Origin: an uncultured Actinomycetes bacterium
GTDB taxonomy: Bacteria > Actinomycetota > Actinomycetes > Nanopelagicales > Nanopelagicaceae
Direction of reading: 5' to 3'
Length of the DNA stretch: 24,288 nucleotides
Assembly: GCA_903893085.1 (NCBI GenBank)
Contig: CAITKS010000121.1
Coordinates: 1-24,288, forward strand
Program-made: the position numbers and the translations under genes
Shown: positions 1 through 9,928 of the stretch, piece by piece
How positions within the stretch are numbered: position 1 is the stretch's first letter
Layout of the letters: every line of letters begins with the position of its first letter
Notes under the pieces: model-generated
What the model was told of the DNA's origin: nothing
The model's input: the letters and a program-made list of their open reading frames with translations, nothing else
Databases searched by the model: none

Positions 1-846
1 ACCGCAATTGTGCGCTTACTCGAAGATGGCGACATCACAACCGGCGGACGTGCGATGGCAAAGTCTGAACGCGTTACAAATGGTCAAATTATTGAAGTCC
101 TAATGCCAGAGCCGCTTAACCAAGATCCCATCCCATTAACTCCGCTTGCAGGGCTAACCGTTGTCTACGATGACGAAGATATTGTTGTAATTGATAAACC
201 GGTTGGTTGTGCCGCTCATCCCAGCCCAGGTTGGATGGGGCCAACAGTTGTTGGCGCACTCACCGCAGCTGGCTACACAATTTCCACATCAGGTCCTGCA
301 GAGCGAGCCGGCATAGTTCACCGCCTTGATGTTGGAACTAGCGGATTAATGATCGTCGCCAAAAGCGATCGTGCTTACACTGTTTTAAAAGATGCATTTC
401 GAAACCATGATATTGAAAAGACTTATCACGCACTTGTGCAAGGCCATATGGATCCGGTCTCCGGAACAATTGATGCACCAATTGATCGCCACCCGAAAGA
501 AGATCATCGCTTTGCAGTTGTTGCAACAGGCAAAGAAAGTATTACGCACTATGAAGTAATCGAGTTTTATCGTTCGGTATCTCTTGTAAAAGTTGAATTG
601 GAGACAGGACGTACACATCAAATTCGTGTTCACTTCTCTGCCCTAAATCATCCACTCGTTGGTGACACTACGTATGGCGCAGATCCCGTTCTCGGAAAAT
701 CGTTAGGTATGTCACGACCTTGGTTGCACGCGCTGGAACTTCGCTTTAACCATCCCGTAACGAAGCAACCACTTGTTCTAAAGGCTCCCTATGCACCTGA
801 CCTTCAGGCTTGTCTGGCGTTGCTATCCGAAGCCGTTCTGCCTTAG
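1..846 (+). CDS. rluD: Large-subunit rRNA pseudouridine synthase, RluA/RluD family (5' partial)
   Basis: Converts specific uridines of 23S rRNA to pseudouridine in the cytoplasm. The reading frame is open from base 1, and the first residues (LLEDGDITTGGRAMAKS) match the second half of an S4 RNA-binding domain, so the true start lies upstream of the window and the GTG at 10 is not a credible start. The catalytic domain follows, with IVHRLDVGTSGLMIVAKS; the codon for the catalytic Asp of the HRLD motif is at 328-330. The RTHQIRVH motif typical of the RluA family is encoded near 607-630. Some 25-40 N-terminal residues are probably missing, judging from the family's usual length of about 300. dnaE begins 19 bases downstream. 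Assignment to RluD rather than RluA or RluC rests on the S4 domain and on the single-copy actinobacterial homologue usually being named RluD; the target uridines cannot be read from the sequence. Confidence 0.9.
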   Translation, partial: TAIVRLLEDGDITTGGRAMAKSERVTNGQIIEVLMPEPLNQDPIPLTPLAGLTVVYDDEDIVVIDKPVGCAAHPSPGWMGPTVVGALTAAGYTISTSGPAERAGIVHRLDVGTSGLMIVAKSDRAYTVLKDAFRNHDIEKTYHALVQGHMDPVSGTIDAPIDRHPKEDHRFAVVATGKESITHYEVIEFYRSVSLVKVELETGRTHQIRVHFSALNHPLVGDTTYGADPVLGKSLGMSRPWLHALELRFNHPVTKQPLVLKAPYAPDLQACLALLSEAVLP

Positions 847-865
847 CCACTAACCTTGTGCAACT

Positions 866-3800
866 GTGACGACTGAGAACCCAACACCCGCTGCGAATAA
901 ACGCGACTCGTTCGTACATCTGCACGTACACACCGAATATTCAATGCTCGATGGGGCAGCTCGCGTTGGCGATATAGTACAAGAAGTTGCGCGCTTGGAA
1001 ATGCCAGCGATTGCAATGACAGATCACGGAAATGTTTTTGGGGCATTTGATTTTTACAAACAAGCGACAAAGGCCGGCGTAAAACCAATCATTGGCATCG
1101 AAGCATATGTGGCACCTGAATCACGTCACGATAAGAAACGTGTGCAATGGGCCGATGGCGGAGACGATGATGTTTCAGGCGGCGGCGCATATACGCATAT
1201 GACGATCTTGGCCGAAAATAACCATGGCTTAGCAAATCTCTTTCGCTTGTCATCTCTGGCATCGCTAGAAGGTTATTACTACAAACCGCGCATGGATCGC
1301 GAACTTCTTTCAAAATATGCCGATGGTTTAATCGCAACTACGGGATGTCCTGGTGGTGAAATTCAAACTCGATTACGCATGGGCAATTACAAAGAGGCGA
1401 TGCGCGCGGCAAGTGATTATCGAGATATTTTCGGTGCCAACAACTTCTTCTTAGAGTTAATGGACCATGGCATTGATGTAGAAACCAGAGTCAAAGAGGA
1501 TTTACTTAAACTTGGGCGCGAATTAAAGCTGCCTTTGCTTGCTACCAACGATCTGCACTACACACGACATGAGGATGCTCCGGCGCATGAAGCACTTCTC
1601 TGCGTTCAATCTGGCTCGACTTTGGCTGATCCCAAGCGATTTAAATTCGATAATGACGAGTTCTATTTAAAAACACCAGCGCAGATGCGGGAACTTTTCA
1701 AGGATGTTCCAGAAGCTTGCGATAACACATTACTTATCGCCGAACGTTGTAATGTGAAATTGCGCGAAGGTGAAAACTTAATGCCCGCCTTCTCAGTTCC
1801 TGCGGGTGAAACAGAAGATAGTTGGCTCCGTAAAGAATCCGAACGCGGACTAGCCAATCGCTTTGGTGACAAAGTTTCCCAGGCTCATGTCGATCGCCTA
1901 AATTACGAATTAGGTGTCATGGAAAAAATGGGTTTTCCTGGCTACTTCCTTGTGGTTGCTGATTTAGTTTGGCATGCCAAGAAAGTTGGAATCCGAGTCG
2001 GACCAGGACGTGGATCTGCAGCTGGATCTTTAGTTGCTTATTCACTCGGCATCACAGGTTTAGATCCGATTGAACACGGCTTACTTTTTGAGCGATTTCT
2101 AAATCCAGAACGTATCTCAATGCCAGATATCGATCTGGACTTTGATGAACGTCGTCGCGGCGAAATGATTCGTTATGCAACAGAAAAATATGGCGAAGAC
2201 CGAGTTGCTCAAATCATTACCTACGGCACAATTAAATCAAAGCAGTCAATTAAGGATGCAACTCGCGTTCTTGGTTACCCATATGTAATTGGTGAGAAGT
2301 TAACTAAAGCGCTGCCACCATCAGTAATGGGTAAGGATATTTCGTTATCAGGTGTCTTTGATACCGCAGATCCTCGTCATGGAGAAGCGGGCGAATTCCG
2401 TGAGCTTTATCAGAGTGATCCAGATTCAAAGAAAGTGGTTGATCTTGCGCGAGGCCTAGAAGGTTTGAAACGTCAATGGGGCGTTCACGCAGCCGGCGTC
2501 ATTCTCTCGCGCGAACCTTTGCTCGATGTGATTCCAATTCATCGTCGCGAAGCCGACGGTGCGATCATCACGCAATTTGATATGGGTGCTTGCGAATCCA
2601 CTGGTTTGTTAAAGATGGACTTCCTTGGACTGCGAAATCTTTCAGTGCTAGATGATGCTCTTATCAATATAAAAGAGAACAAGGGAATTGATGTAGTCCT
2701 AGAAGATTTGCCGCTTCATGATCAAAAAACATTCGAACTCTTATCTCGCGGAGACACTCTCGGAGTGTTCCAACTCGATGGTGGTCCCATGCGATCCCTT
2801 CTTCGTAACATGGCACCAGATTCATTCGCAGATATATCAGCCGTTATCGCCCTTTATCGCCCAGGCCCTATGGGAGAAAACGCGCACAATAACTACGCCG
2901 ATCGCAAAAATGGTCGCAAACCGGTTGAGCCAATACATCCAGAACTTTTTGAACCACTGCAGGAAATTTTGGGGGATACCTACGGCCTAATTGTTTATCA
3001 AGAACAAGTAATGGCGATTGCCCAAAAAGTTGCGGGATTCTCACTTGGCCGTGCAGATCTATTGCGTAAAGCAATGGGTAAGAAGAACAAGGAAATTCTA
3101 GATAAAGAATATGTTCCATTCGAAGCGGGTATGAAAGAAAATGGTTTCTCAACTGCTGCCATAAAGCGCTTATGGGATGTTTTGATCCCGTTCTCGGATT
3201 ACGCATTCAACCGTGCGCATAGTGCTGGTTATGGAGTTGTATCTTTCTGGACAGGATATTTAAAGGCCAACTATCCAACGGAATACATGGCTGCACTCCT
3301 TACAAGTGTGCGCGATGATAAAGATAAATCAGCGCTTTATTTGTCAGAGTGCCGCCGCATGGGAATTAAGGTTTTGCCACCAGATGTAAATGAATCCAAT
3401 GCCGAGTACACACCACGCGGTACAGATATTCGCTTCGGACTGGCAGCGATTCGAAACGTTGGCGAAGGCGTTGTTGCTTCTATTAAAAGTGCACGTGAAG
3501 CAAAGGGAGCATTCACTTCATTCGGTGATTTCCTCGCCAAGGTAGATGCTCAAGTTTGTAATAAAAAGACGATCGAATCTCTCATCAAAGGTGGCGCTTT
3601 CGATTCACTGCAACATCCCCGTAAATCGCTGATGACAATTCATCTTGAAGCTATTGATTCAGTGATCGAAACCAAGCGCGCTGAAGCCATCGGACAGTTT
3701 GATCTATTCGGTGGAGAATCAATGACTCAAGTTGCTGGTCTAGATATTGAAATTCCGACTTTTGAATGGGATAAAGCAACGCTTTTAAGTTTCGAACGCG

Positions 3801-4399
3801 AAATGCTGGGACTCTACGTATCTGATCATCCACTGCTTGGCGTAGAACATATTCTGCGTTCCAACACAGATATGTCAATTAGCGCGCTGTTAGCCGATGA
3901 CAGCACACCAGATGGCGTTGTCACTCTTGGCGGTTTAATCACAGGGGTGCAGAGAAAAGTTTCACGACAAGGTTCTTCGTGGGCGATTGTTAGCTTGGAA
4001 GATCTAGAAGGCGCAGTAGAAGTTCTCTTCTTCGCAAATACCTATAACCAATATGCCTTAACGCTTATTGAAGATCGCGTAGTGACGGTGCGTGGACGTT
4101 TTGAACGTCGTGATGAACAAGTTCGATTTACCGCCCTTGAGATGAAATCACTTGATATCTCAACTGGCCCAGTAGGACCGCTATTGATTTCACTTCCTGT
4201 TTCACAGTGCACGCCACCAATCGTTGATCGCATGAAAGAAATCTTGCGATCACATCCTGGAAAACGAGAAGTACATATGCAGATAGATGACCAAGGAACT
4301 CTGACAACGATGAAGATCGATGCCTTGGTTACTGCATCCCCTAGCCTGAGCGCTGATCTCAAATCAATTCTGGGACCGGACTGTTTGATCCGAATTTAA
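866..4399 (+). CDS. dnaE: DNA polymerase III alpha subunit (DnaE1)
   Basis: Catalytic subunit of the replicative polymerase, 1177 aa, normal for DnaE1. It starts with GTG at 866, 19 bases after rluD; no clear Shine-Dalgarno sequence is seen, and a TAACCT hexamer at 851-856 could be a promoter element. The N-terminal PHP domain (about residues 16-280) keeps all nine metal ligands expected for an active PHP exonuclease: H20, H22, D29, H54, E79, H111, C161, D230 and H232. The palm contains PGRGSAAGSLVAYSLG and the acidic catalytic cluster PDIDLDFDE at 420-428. A probable beta-clamp binding motif, QFDLF, is at 944-948, followed by an OB-fold domain (roughly 1000-1090) and a C-terminal domain. The intact PHP site suggests built-in proofreading, as known for mycobacterial DnaE1; that is inference from conserved residues. 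Confidence 0.98.
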   Translation: MTTENPTPAANKRDSFVHLHVHTEYSMLDGAARVGDIVQEVARLEMPAIAMTDHGNVFGAFDFYKQATKAGVKPIIGIEAYVAPESRHDKKRVQWADGGDDDVSGGGAYTHMTILAENNHGLANLFRLSSLASLEGYYYKPRMDRELLSKYADGLIATTGCPGGEIQTRLRMGNYKEAMRAASDYRDIFGANNFFLELMDHGIDVETRVKEDLLKLGRELKLPLLATNDLHYTRHEDAPAHEALLCVQSGSTLADPKRFKFDNDEFYLKTPAQMRELFKDVPEACDNTLLIAERCNVKLREGENLMPAFSVPAGETEDSWLRKESERGLANRFGDKVSQAHVDRLNYELGVMEKMGFPGYFLVVADLVWHAKKVGIRVGPGRGSAAGSLVAYSLGITGLDPIEHGLLFERFLNPERISMPDIDLDFDERRRGEMIRYATEKYGEDRVAQIITYGTIKSKQSIKDATRVLGYPYVIGEKLTKALPPSVMGKDISLSGVFDTADPRHGEAGEFRELYQSDPDSKKVVDLARGLEGLKRQWGVHAAGVILSREPLLDVIPIHRREADGAIITQFDMGACESTGLLKMDFLGLRNLSVLDDALINIKENKGIDVVLEDLPLHDQKTFELLSRGDTLGVFQLDGGPMRSLLRNMAPDSFADISAVIALYRPGPMGENAHNNYADRKNGRKPVEPIHPELFEPLQEILGDTYGLIVYQEQVMAIAQKVAGFSLGRADLLRKAMGKKNKEILDKEYVPFEAGMKENGFSTAAIKRLWDVLIPFSDYAFNRAHSAGYGVVSFWTGYLKANYPTEYMAALLTSVRDDKDKSALYLSECRRMGIKVLPPDVNESNAEYTPRGTDIRFGLAAIRNVGEGVVASIKSAREAKGAFTSFGDFLAKVDAQVCNKKTIESLIKGGAFDSLQHPRKSLMTIHLEAIDSVIETKRAEAIGQFDLFGGESMTQVAGLDIEIPTFEWDKATLLSFEREMLGLYVSDHPLLGVEHILRSNTDMSISALLADDSTPDGVVTLGGLITGVQRKVSRQGSSWAIVSLEDLEGAVEVLFFANTYNQYALTLIEDRVVTVRGRFERRDEQVRFTALEMKSLDISTGPVGPLLISLPVSQCTPPIVDRMKEILRSHPGKREVHMQIDDQGTLTTMKIDALVTASPSLSADLKSILGPDCLIRI

Positions 4400-4428
4400 T
4401 TGCGGCACTTGGCCAACAGGTCAGCCGT

Positions 4429-4434
4429 TAGACT
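4429..4434 (+). promoter_or_regulatory. Leaderless promoter -10 element of hisD
   Basis: TAGACT, matching TANNNT, with its last T exactly 7 bases before the hisD ATG (A = +1). Transcription would then start at or within a base or two of the ATG, giving a leaderless mRNA. No convincing -35 hexamer is visible at 16-18 bases. An 8-base palindrome TTGGCCAA lies upstream at 4409-4416. The dnaE-hisD spacer is only 41 bases, which leaves no room for an attenuator or T-box leader. Confidence 0.6.
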
Positions 4435-4440
4435 TAGCCC

Positions 4441-5748
4441 ATGATTCGTACGCTTGATCTGCGCGGTAAAGCACTTACCAAAGCTGGCTATCAGCGCGCT
4501 ATTCCTCGTGCAAAGTTAGATATCGCAACTGCCATGCTCGCTATTGAGCCGATTTTAAGCCGCGTCAAAAATGGCAACGAAGCAGCACTAATAAAGCTAG
4601 CGCAAGAATTTGATGGCGTAACCCCAACTTCAATCAGAGTCTCTCAAGAATCACTAGATCAAGCACTTAGCGATTTAAATCCTGCAGTGCGTAAGGCGTT
4701 AGAAGTTTCAATTGAACGAATTCGAAAAGTCCACTCAGATCAAGTTCGTAAAGAGAGTGTTACAAAGGTTGTAGATGGCGGGCAGATAACCGAACGCTGG
4801 ATACCGGTCGATCGCGTTGGACTGTACGTTCCAGGTGGACGTGCGGTTTATCCAAGTAGCGTGCTGATGAATGTAATTCCGGCACAGATTGCAAAGGTTT
4901 CCAGTATTGCTGTGGCATCACCTCCACAAAAAGAATTCGGTGGGCTTCCACATCCAACCATTTTGGCTGCTTGTTCACTCCTAGGAATAACAGAGGTTTA
5001 TGCAGTTGGGGGAGCCCAAGCGATTGCACTCTTTGCATATGGAATGGAAGGTCTATCTGAAAAGTGTGATCTCGTTACCGGCCCTGGCAATATTTATGTT
5101 GCTGCAGCCAAGCGTGCCCTTCGCGGTGTTATTGGTATTGATTCGGAAGCAGGACCAACTGAAATCGCAATTTTGGCAGATGAAAGTGCGATCGCATCTG
5201 ATGTAGCCGCAGACCTAATTAGCCAGGCTGAGCACGATGTAATAGCAGCAGCAGTTTTAGTTACTGATTCACTTGAACTTGCGGATGCGGTTGCCAACGA
5301 ACTTGCTACGCGAGTTGCTAACACAAAACATGCCGATCGAATTCGCGAGGCACTGTCTGGAGTGCAATCAGCAATAGTTTTGGTTGATTCAATTTCACAG
5401 GGACTTGATGTCGTAAACGCCTACGCTGCTGAACACTTAGAGATCCAAACAAAGAACGCGGCTGCCGATGCGCTTAAAATTCGCAACGCAGGCGCTGTAT
5501 TCATTGGCAGATTTTCACCTGTTTCACTTGGTGATTATTCGGCAGGCTCTAACCACGTTTTGCCAACTGGGGGATGTGCTTGTCACAGCAGCGGCTTATC
5601 GGTTCAAACTTTTTTGCGTGGGCTTCACTACATCGAGTATTCGAAAAGTGCATTTGTAGATATTGCAGAAACAGTAATAACGCTTGCTAACTCTGAAGAT
5701 CTGCCCGCTCACGGTGAAGCCATGACTGCGCGATTGGAAAAATTATGA
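4441..5748 (+). CDS. hisD: Histidinol dehydrogenase
   Basis: Catalyses the last two steps of histidine synthesis, oxidising L-histidinol to histidine with two NAD+. 435 aa, full length. The expected zinc and catalytic residues are all present when aligned by motif to the enterobacterial enzyme: Q262 and H265 (SQAEHD), the catalytic pair E331 and H332 (AAEHLEI), D365 ([11 protein letters not shown]) and H424 (PAHGEA). [17 protein letters not shown] is another family hallmark. It is the first gene of the histidine operon, 41 bases after dnaE and with its own leaderless-type -10 box. The stop codon overlaps the hisC start by 4 bases (ATGA), indicating translational coupling. Confidence 0.98.
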   Translation: MIRTLDLRGKALTKAGYQRAIPRAKLDIATAMLAIEPILSRVKNGNEAALIKLAQEFDGVTPTSIRVSQESLDQALSDLNPAVRKALEVSIERIRKVHSDQVRKESVTKVVDGGQITERWIPVDRVGLYVPGGRAVYPSSVLMNVIPAQIAKVSSIAVASPPQKEFGGLPHPTILAACSLLGITEVYAVGGAQAIALFAYGMEGLSEKCDLVTGPGNIYVAAAKRALRGVIGIDSEAGPTEIAILADESAIASDVAADLISQAEHDVIAAAVLVTDSLELADAVANELATRVANTKHADRIREALSGVQSAIVLVDSISQGLDVVNAYAAEHLEIQTKNAAADALKIRNAGAVFIGRFSPVSLGDYSAGSNHVLPTGGCACHSSGLSVQTFLRGLHYIEYSKSAFVDIAETVITLANSEDLPAHGEAMTARLEKL

Positions 5749-6854
5749 GCGCGCAAAACTGGCCGCTGTGGATGCCACTACGTGAGGATTTAAAACCGCT
5801 ATCTGCCTATGGCGCACCGCAAGTTCCGGCACAGGCGACGTTAAACACAAATGAAAACCCATACCCGCCTTCACCTGAATTTGCACAAGCGATTGCAGAT
5901 CGAGTTCACAACATCGCCAGCAATCTAAATAGATATCCAGACCGTGATGCAGTTGTCCTGCGTGGCGCTCTGGCTAACTTTATAAATTCTTTATCTGGAA
6001 CATCTTTTGGCGTTGACAACATTTGGGCAGCCAATGGAAGCAATGAAATTATCCAATCACTCTTTTTGGCATTTGGAGATCGTCCGGCACTTGGCTTCAC
6101 CCCTTCGTATTCGATGCATCCGCTTATTGCCAAAGTAACCGCAACCCAATGGAACGATGGCGGACGTCGCCCAGATTTTTCACTTGACATAGCAAAAGCT
6201 AAATCAGATATCGCATCCGTTAAACCAGCTCTAACTTTTGTAACGACACCAAATAACCCAACTGGAACAACCGTTACTTTGGCCGAAATAGAAGAGTTGC
6301 TTAAGGCAGCAGCAGAAGTGAACGGTCTTCTTATCGTGGATGAGGCATACGCCGAATTCTCGAATCAACCATCGGCTGTGACCCTGCTTCCCAAGTACTC
6401 CAATTTGATCGTCATTCGCACGATGAGCAAAGCATTTGCTTTTGCTGGCGCTCGTTTGGGTTATTTGATCGCAAATAAAGAGTTAGTTTCTGCGATGTTT
6501 CTTGTGCGACTCCCTTATCACTTGAGTTCTGTGACTCAAGCGGCTGCAGAAGTCGCACTGGAATATCAAGGCGAACTCTTGGGAAATGTTTCGACCTTGA
6601 TCAGCGCCCGCAAAACGGTTATTGCTGCGCTAGAAAATTTAGGTCTGCAAGTTGTTCCGAGCCAGGCCAATTTCATTATCTTCTCTGGCTTTCCAATGCA
6701 GCCCGCGCAGTTATGGCGCCAATTGCTAGATCGCGGAGTTCTGATCAGGGATGTGGGATTATTGACCCACTTACGAATGACCATTGGCAATGAGGCCGAG
6801 AACAAAAAATTTATTCAAGCCCTGCAGGAAATCTTGAACGGAGAAGGCCAATGA
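5745..6854 (+). CDS. hisC: Histidinol-phosphate aminotransferase
   Basis: PLP-dependent transfer of an amino group from glutamate to imidazole-acetol phosphate, giving histidinol phosphate. 369 aa, a class II aminotransferase of normal length. Visible motifs are [13 protein letters not shown] near the N-terminus, [12 protein letters not shown] for cofactor phosphate binding, [17 protein letters not shown], and the PLP lysine K229 in [16 protein letters not shown]. The start is ATG at 5745, overlapping the hisD stop by 4 bases, and its own stop overlaps hisB in the same way. Enzymes of this family can be promiscuous toward aromatic substrates, but the operon position makes histidine synthesis the main role. 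Confidence 0.97.
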   Translation: MSAQNWPLWMPLREDLKPLSAYGAPQVPAQATLNTNENPYPPSPEFAQAIADRVHNIASNLNRYPDRDAVVLRGALANFINSLSGTSFGVDNIWAANGSNEIIQSLFLAFGDRPALGFTPSYSMHPLIAKVTATQWNDGGRRPDFSLDIAKAKSDIASVKPALTFVTTPNNPTGTTVTLAEIEELLKAAAEVNGLLIVDEAYAEFSNQPSAVTLLPKYSNLIVIRTMSKAFAFAGARLGYLIANKELVSAMFLVRLPYHLSSVTQAAAEVALEYQGELLGNVSTLISARKTVIAALENLGLQVVPSQANFIIFSGFPMQPAQLWRQLLDRGVLIRDVGLLTHLRMTIGNEAENKKFIQALQEILNGEGQ

Positions 6855-7435
6855 GAACAGCTCGCGTCGAACGCAAGACAAAAGAGTCACATGTCATCGT
6901 GGAGTTAAACCTTGATGGTGAAGGTGCAATTTCTGTTGACACAGGGGTTCCATTCTTTGACCACATGCTCTCGCAACTCGGTAAGCACTCTGGCTTTAAT
7001 TTAACGGTTAAGACAACTGGCGATGTCGATGTGGATTCGCACCACACAGTTGAAGACACTTCACTAGCTTTTGGCCAAGCACTGCGCGAAGCGCTCGGCG
7101 ATAAAGTTGGTATCCGTCGCTTTGGCGATGCCATGGTTCCTCTGGATGAAGTATTAGTTCAAGCAGCAGTAGATCTATCTGGCCGACCATATTTGGTTCA
7201 TCGCCAACCTGAAATCGTAGAATTAATTGGCACCTTTGACACAACACTTGGAAAACATATTTGGGAATCAATTGTTGCTGAGGCTCGTATTGCTTTGCAT
7301 GTTCGTGTTTTAGAAGGTCGCAATGCGCACCACGTATTTGAAGCGCAATTTAAGGCAGTTGCTCGCGCACTTCGTGATGCAGTTTCATTAGACGGTGGAA
7401 TCGCAGGAGTTCCTTCAACTAAAGGTTCTCTCTAA
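6851..7435 (+). CDS. hisB: Imidazoleglycerol-phosphate dehydratase
   Basis: Dehydrates imidazole glycerol phosphate to imidazole acetol phosphate in histidine synthesis. 194 aa, so it is the monofunctional form without a fused histidinol-phosphatase domain. The metal-binding motifs [15 protein letters not shown] and DSHHTVED are present, as are their C-terminal repeat equivalents ([21 protein letters not shown]). The start is ATG at 6851 within an ATGA overlap with hisC, preceded by the purine-rich GGAGAAGG at 6840-6847. The histidinol-phosphatase (HisN-type) needed to complete the pathway is not in this window. Confidence 0.97.
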   Translation: MRTARVERKTKESHVIVELNLDGEGAISVDTGVPFFDHMLSQLGKHSGFNLTVKTTGDVDVDSHHTVEDTSLAFGQALREALGDKVGIRRFGDAMVPLDEVLVQAAVDLSGRPYLVHRQPEIVELIGTFDTTLGKHIWESIVAEARIALHVRVLEGRNAHHVFEAQFKAVARALRDAVSLDGGIAGVPSTKGSL

Positions 7436-7437
7436 TA

Positions 7438-8040
7438 GTGATTGCAATTCTTGACTACGGGTCAGGTAACTTGCGATCTGCCCAACGCGCCTTCGAACGC
7501 AGCGGGTCTGAAGTAGTCGTAACTTCCGATAAAGAAATTGCGCTCAACGCTGCTGGATTAGTTGTTCCGGGCGTTGGTGCATTTGCAGCATGCATGCGTG
7601 GACTGGCGAAGGTCGGTGGCGATGAAATAGTTCGCGCGCGTGTTGCCGCAAAGCGACCAACACTCGGAATCTGTGTAGGAATGCAGATATTTTTTCGAGA
7701 TGGCGATGAGCACACAGAAGGCGAACTCCATAAAGGTGTTGGGGTTTGGCAGGAAAGCATTACAAAACTCAAGGCCCCAATTTTGCCGCACATGGGCTGG
7801 AATACCGTTTCAGTCACAGGAGATTCCACTTTATTCAATGGGCTAACCGATCAAGCTTTTTACTTCGTGCATTCATATGCGGCTAAGAAACCTGTCGGTC
7901 ATACGCAAGGGTGGACAACTCATGGAGAAAAATTCTTAAGTGCTGTTGAAGATGGCGCAATTTGTGCGACGCAATTTCACCCAGAAAAATCCGGCGATGC
8001 TGGCATTGCGCTAATTAAGAATTGGGTAGGAATGCTGTGA
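7438..8040 (+). CDS. hisH: Imidazole glycerol phosphate synthase, glutamine amidotransferase subunit
   Basis: Hydrolyses glutamine and passes ammonia to HisF. 200 aa, class I (triad) glutamine amidotransferase. The catalytic triad is visible: C79 in LGICVGMQ, and H181 and E183 in QFHPEKS. PGVGAF, the P-loop-like oxyanion region of HisH, is at residues 44-49. The start is GTG at 7438, two bases after the hisB stop; the encoded [11 protein letters not shown] is the standard HisH N-terminus, which fixes this start. The stop overlaps the PriA start. Its partner HisF is one gene further on. Confidence 0.97.
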   Translation: MIAILDYGSGNLRSAQRAFERSGSEVVVTSDKEIALNAAGLVVPGVGAFAACMRGLAKVGGDEIVRARVAAKRPTLGICVGMQIFFRDGDEHTEGELHKGVGVWQESITKLKAPILPHMGWNTVSVTGDSTLFNGLTDQAFYFVHSYAAKKPVGHTQGWTTHGEKFLSAVEDGAICATQFHPEKSGDAGIALIKNWVGML

Positions 8041-8777
8041 ATAACTCAGATTACTTAGAACTTTTGCCGGCTGTAGATGTAAAAGATGGGAAAGCCGTTC
8101 GTTTGGTCCAAGGAGAACTTGCGCGCGAAAGCATTTATGGGGCACCACTTGAAGTCGCTTTGGAATTTCAAAGTGCTGGCGCAGAGTGGTTACACCTAGT
8201 TGACCTTGATGCTGCATTCGGTCGTGGAGATAACAGCGCAATGCTTGCTGAAGTCGTGGGGCGTCTAGATATTAAGGTGGAACTCTCTGGCGGAATTCGA
8301 GATGACGAATCGTTAAAGCGAGCCTTAGCAACGGGTTGTCGCCGCGTAAATTTAGGAACCGCCGCGTTGGAAAATCCTGATTGGACAGCACGCGTTATCG
8401 CCGAACATGGTGATCGCATTGCTGTTGGACTAGATGTCAGGGGACATGTATTGGCTGCGCGCGGTTGGACCAAAGAGGGCGGAGATTTATTTGAAACTTT
8501 GGAAAGGTTAGAACGCGATGGTTGTACTCGTTATGTCGTCACCGATGTTACAAAAGATGGAACCCTTCAAGGACCAAATCTAGAATTGCTCAAGGAAGTC
8601 TGTTCAGTTACGAATCAACCGGTCATCGCAAGCGGTGGAATTTCTTCACTTGCCGATATCGCAGCACTTTCTGCTCTGCACAAAATTGGAGTCGAAGGCG
8701 CAATAGTCGGTAAAGCACTTTATGCCGGAGCTTTCACTTTAGAAGAAGCTCTTGAGCTGACTAAAGGTAAGAGATAA
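8037..8777 (+). CDS. priA: Bifunctional phosphoribosyl isomerase A (HisA/TrpF)
   Basis: A TIM-barrel isomerase of 246 aa. It acts on ProFAR in the histidine pathway and, in Actinobacteria, also on phosphoribosyl-anthranilate in the tryptophan pathway. The sequence is PriA-like throughout: [64 protein letters not shown] and [13 protein letters not shown]. Likely catalytic aspartates are D14 and D170, with substrate-binding arginines at R22 and R142 (ARGW). No separate trpF lies among the trp genes, which fits the dual role. The start is GTG at 8037, overlapping the hisH stop (GTGA) and preceded by TAGGAA at 8027-8032. An upstream in-frame TTG at 8022 is possible but would only add a non-conserved extension. 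hisF follows with no gap. Confidence 0.95.
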   Translation: MNNSDYLELLPAVDVKDGKAVRLVQGELARESIYGAPLEVALEFQSAGAEWLHLVDLDAAFGRGDNSAMLAEVVGRLDIKVELSGGIRDDESLKRALATGCRRVNLGTAALENPDWTARVIAEHGDRIAVGLDVRGHVLAARGWTKEGGDLFETLERLERDGCTRYVVTDVTKDGTLQGPNLELLKEVCSVTNQPVIASGGISSLADIAALSALHKIGVEGAIVGKALYAGAFTLEEALELTKGKR

Positions 8778-9551
8778 ATGGCGTTATCTGTTCGCATCAT
8801 TCCTTGCCTGGATGTAACCGATGGTCGGGTCGTTAAAGGTGTAAATTTCACTGATCTTGTTGATGCTGGCGATCCAGTTGAAATGGCTTCGCTTTACAAC
8901 TCCGAAGGCGCAGACGAATTAACTTTTCTAGATATTTCTGCCAGCAGCTCTGACCGCGAAACCACGTTGGACGTTGTCCGTAAAACTGCGGAGCAAGTTT
9001 TTATTCCACTTACTGTGGGCGGTGGCATCCGCAGCGTTGACGATGTAGATCGATTGTTACGTGCAGGTGCAGATAAAGTTTCGATAAATACTTCGGCAAT
9101 TGCACGCCCCGATCTGATCGCAGAGATTGCCGACAGATTTGGTTCGCAAGTTCTTGTCATATCTATTGATGCGCGCAGAGCCCGCACAGATTCAGGATTT
9201 GAAGTAACAACGCACGGAGGTCGCCAAAGCGCAGGGCTAGATGCTCTGGCTTGGGTGGAAAAAGCTTGCGCACTTGGCGCCGGAGAAATTTTATTAAATT
9301 CTATGGATGCCGATGGAACTCGTGCCGGCTATGACATAGGAATGATTACCGCGGTTCGTGCGATTTCAAAGGTCCCGTTAATCGCAAGCGGTGGCGCAGG
9401 TTCGTTAGAAGATTTCGCTGCGGCGCTAGATGCTGGGGCAGATGCCTTGCTGGCGGCAAGTGTTTTTCACTTCGGAGTACACCGAATCAGCGATGTTAAG
9501 AAGTACTTGAGCGGTCAGGGATATTCCATTCGCACCAACGCGACCCTCTAA
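8778..9551 (+). CDS. hisF: Imidazole glycerol phosphate synthase, cyclase subunit
   Basis: Uses ammonia from HisH to convert PRFAR to imidazole glycerol phosphate and AICAR, the latter entering purine synthesis. A 257 aa TIM barrel. The two catalytic aspartates are D12 ([15 protein letters not shown]) and D131 (VISIDARRA). Phosphate-binding loops TVGGGIRS and ASGGAGS, and the family motif [17 protein letters not shown], are present. The ATG follows the priA stop directly with no intervening base. hisI starts 14 bases after its stop. Confidence 0.98.
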   Translation: MALSVRIIPCLDVTDGRVVKGVNFTDLVDAGDPVEMASLYNSEGADELTFLDISASSSDRETTLDVVRKTAEQVFIPLTVGGGIRSVDDVDRLLRAGADKVSINTSAIARPDLIAEIADRFGSQVLVISIDARRARTDSGFEVTTHGGRQSAGLDALAWVEKACALGAGEILLNSMDADGTRAGYDIGMITAVRAISKVPLIASGGAGSLEDFAAALDAGADALLAASVFHFGVHRISDVKKYLSGQGYSIRTNATL

Positions 9552-9565
9552 GGCAGAATGTAACC

Positions 9566-9928
9566 ATGAGCGTGCACCTTCCAGATGATGTTGCAGCGCG
9601 CCTGAAAAATTCTGCAGAGCTTATTCCCGCTATCGCCCAAGATTCCGATACAGGTGAAGTCTTGATGCTTGCTTATATGAACACGCAATCTCTGGCTCTA
9701 ACTTTAGAAACTGGTCGCGCTACTTATTGGAGCCGCAGTCGAAATGAACTTTGGGAGAAAGGCGCTACATCTGGCCATACCCAGAAAGTAATTTCAATCT
9801 CTTTAGATTGCGATGGCGATGCTCTCCTGTTACAAGTTCAACAAGTTGGAGGCGCCTGTCATACAGGAGAGAAAACGTGTTTCCACAATCCAATTTCTTT
9901 ACCTACAAAATCAGGCGAAGAGAAATGA
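9566..9928 (+). CDS. hisI: Phosphoribosyl-AMP cyclohydrolase
   Basis: Opens the adenine ring of phosphoribosyl-AMP in the third step of histidine synthesis. 120 aa, monofunctional, with no HisE (phosphoribosyl-ATP pyrophosphatase) fusion. The metal-binding motif DCDGD lies at residues 81-85 and the zinc cysteines C98 and C105 lie in [32 protein letters not shown] and TSGHTQ are also family-conserved. It is the last his gene of the cluster; its stop overlaps the trpE start by 4 bases (ATGA), so the his and trp blocks are probably translated from one message. Confidence 0.97.
   Translation: MSVHLPDDVAARLKNSAELIPAIAQDSDTGEVLMLAYMNTQSLALTLETGRATYWSRSRNELWEKGATSGHTQKVISISLDCDGDALLLQVQQVGGACHTGEKTCFHNPISLPTKSGEEK

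Noticed and set aside
851..856. TAACCT before dnaE as a leaderless promoter
   Set aside because: It matches TANNNT, but its last T is 10 bases before the GTG rather than 7, so it does not fit the set; kept only as a possible promoter element.
2718..2990. 90-residue + strand frame inside dnaE
   Set aside because: It overlaps the conserved DnaE frame entirely and has no domain-like features; it is a shadow frame.
2868..3206. Minus-strand open frames such as this one, and those at 4042-4362, 7455-7838 and 21979-22347
   Set aside because: Each lies opposite a strongly conserved gene, has no recognisable motif and no ribosome-binding site of note; all are antisense shadows.
8022..8036. TTG start for priA
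   Set aside because: It would add five non-conserved residues inside hisH. GTG 8037 forms a GTGA overlap and has TAGGAA upstream.
9554..9559. CAGAAT at -12 to -7 before hisI as a fifth leaderless promoter
   Set aside because: It lacks the leading T of TANNNT and sits inside a tightly packed operon; chance is likely.
9751..9924. Upstream in-frame extension of trpE
   Set aside because: This stretch is the hisI coding sequence read in another frame. It gives no TrpE-like residues, and ATG 9925 in an ATGA overlap matches the other junctions in the cluster.
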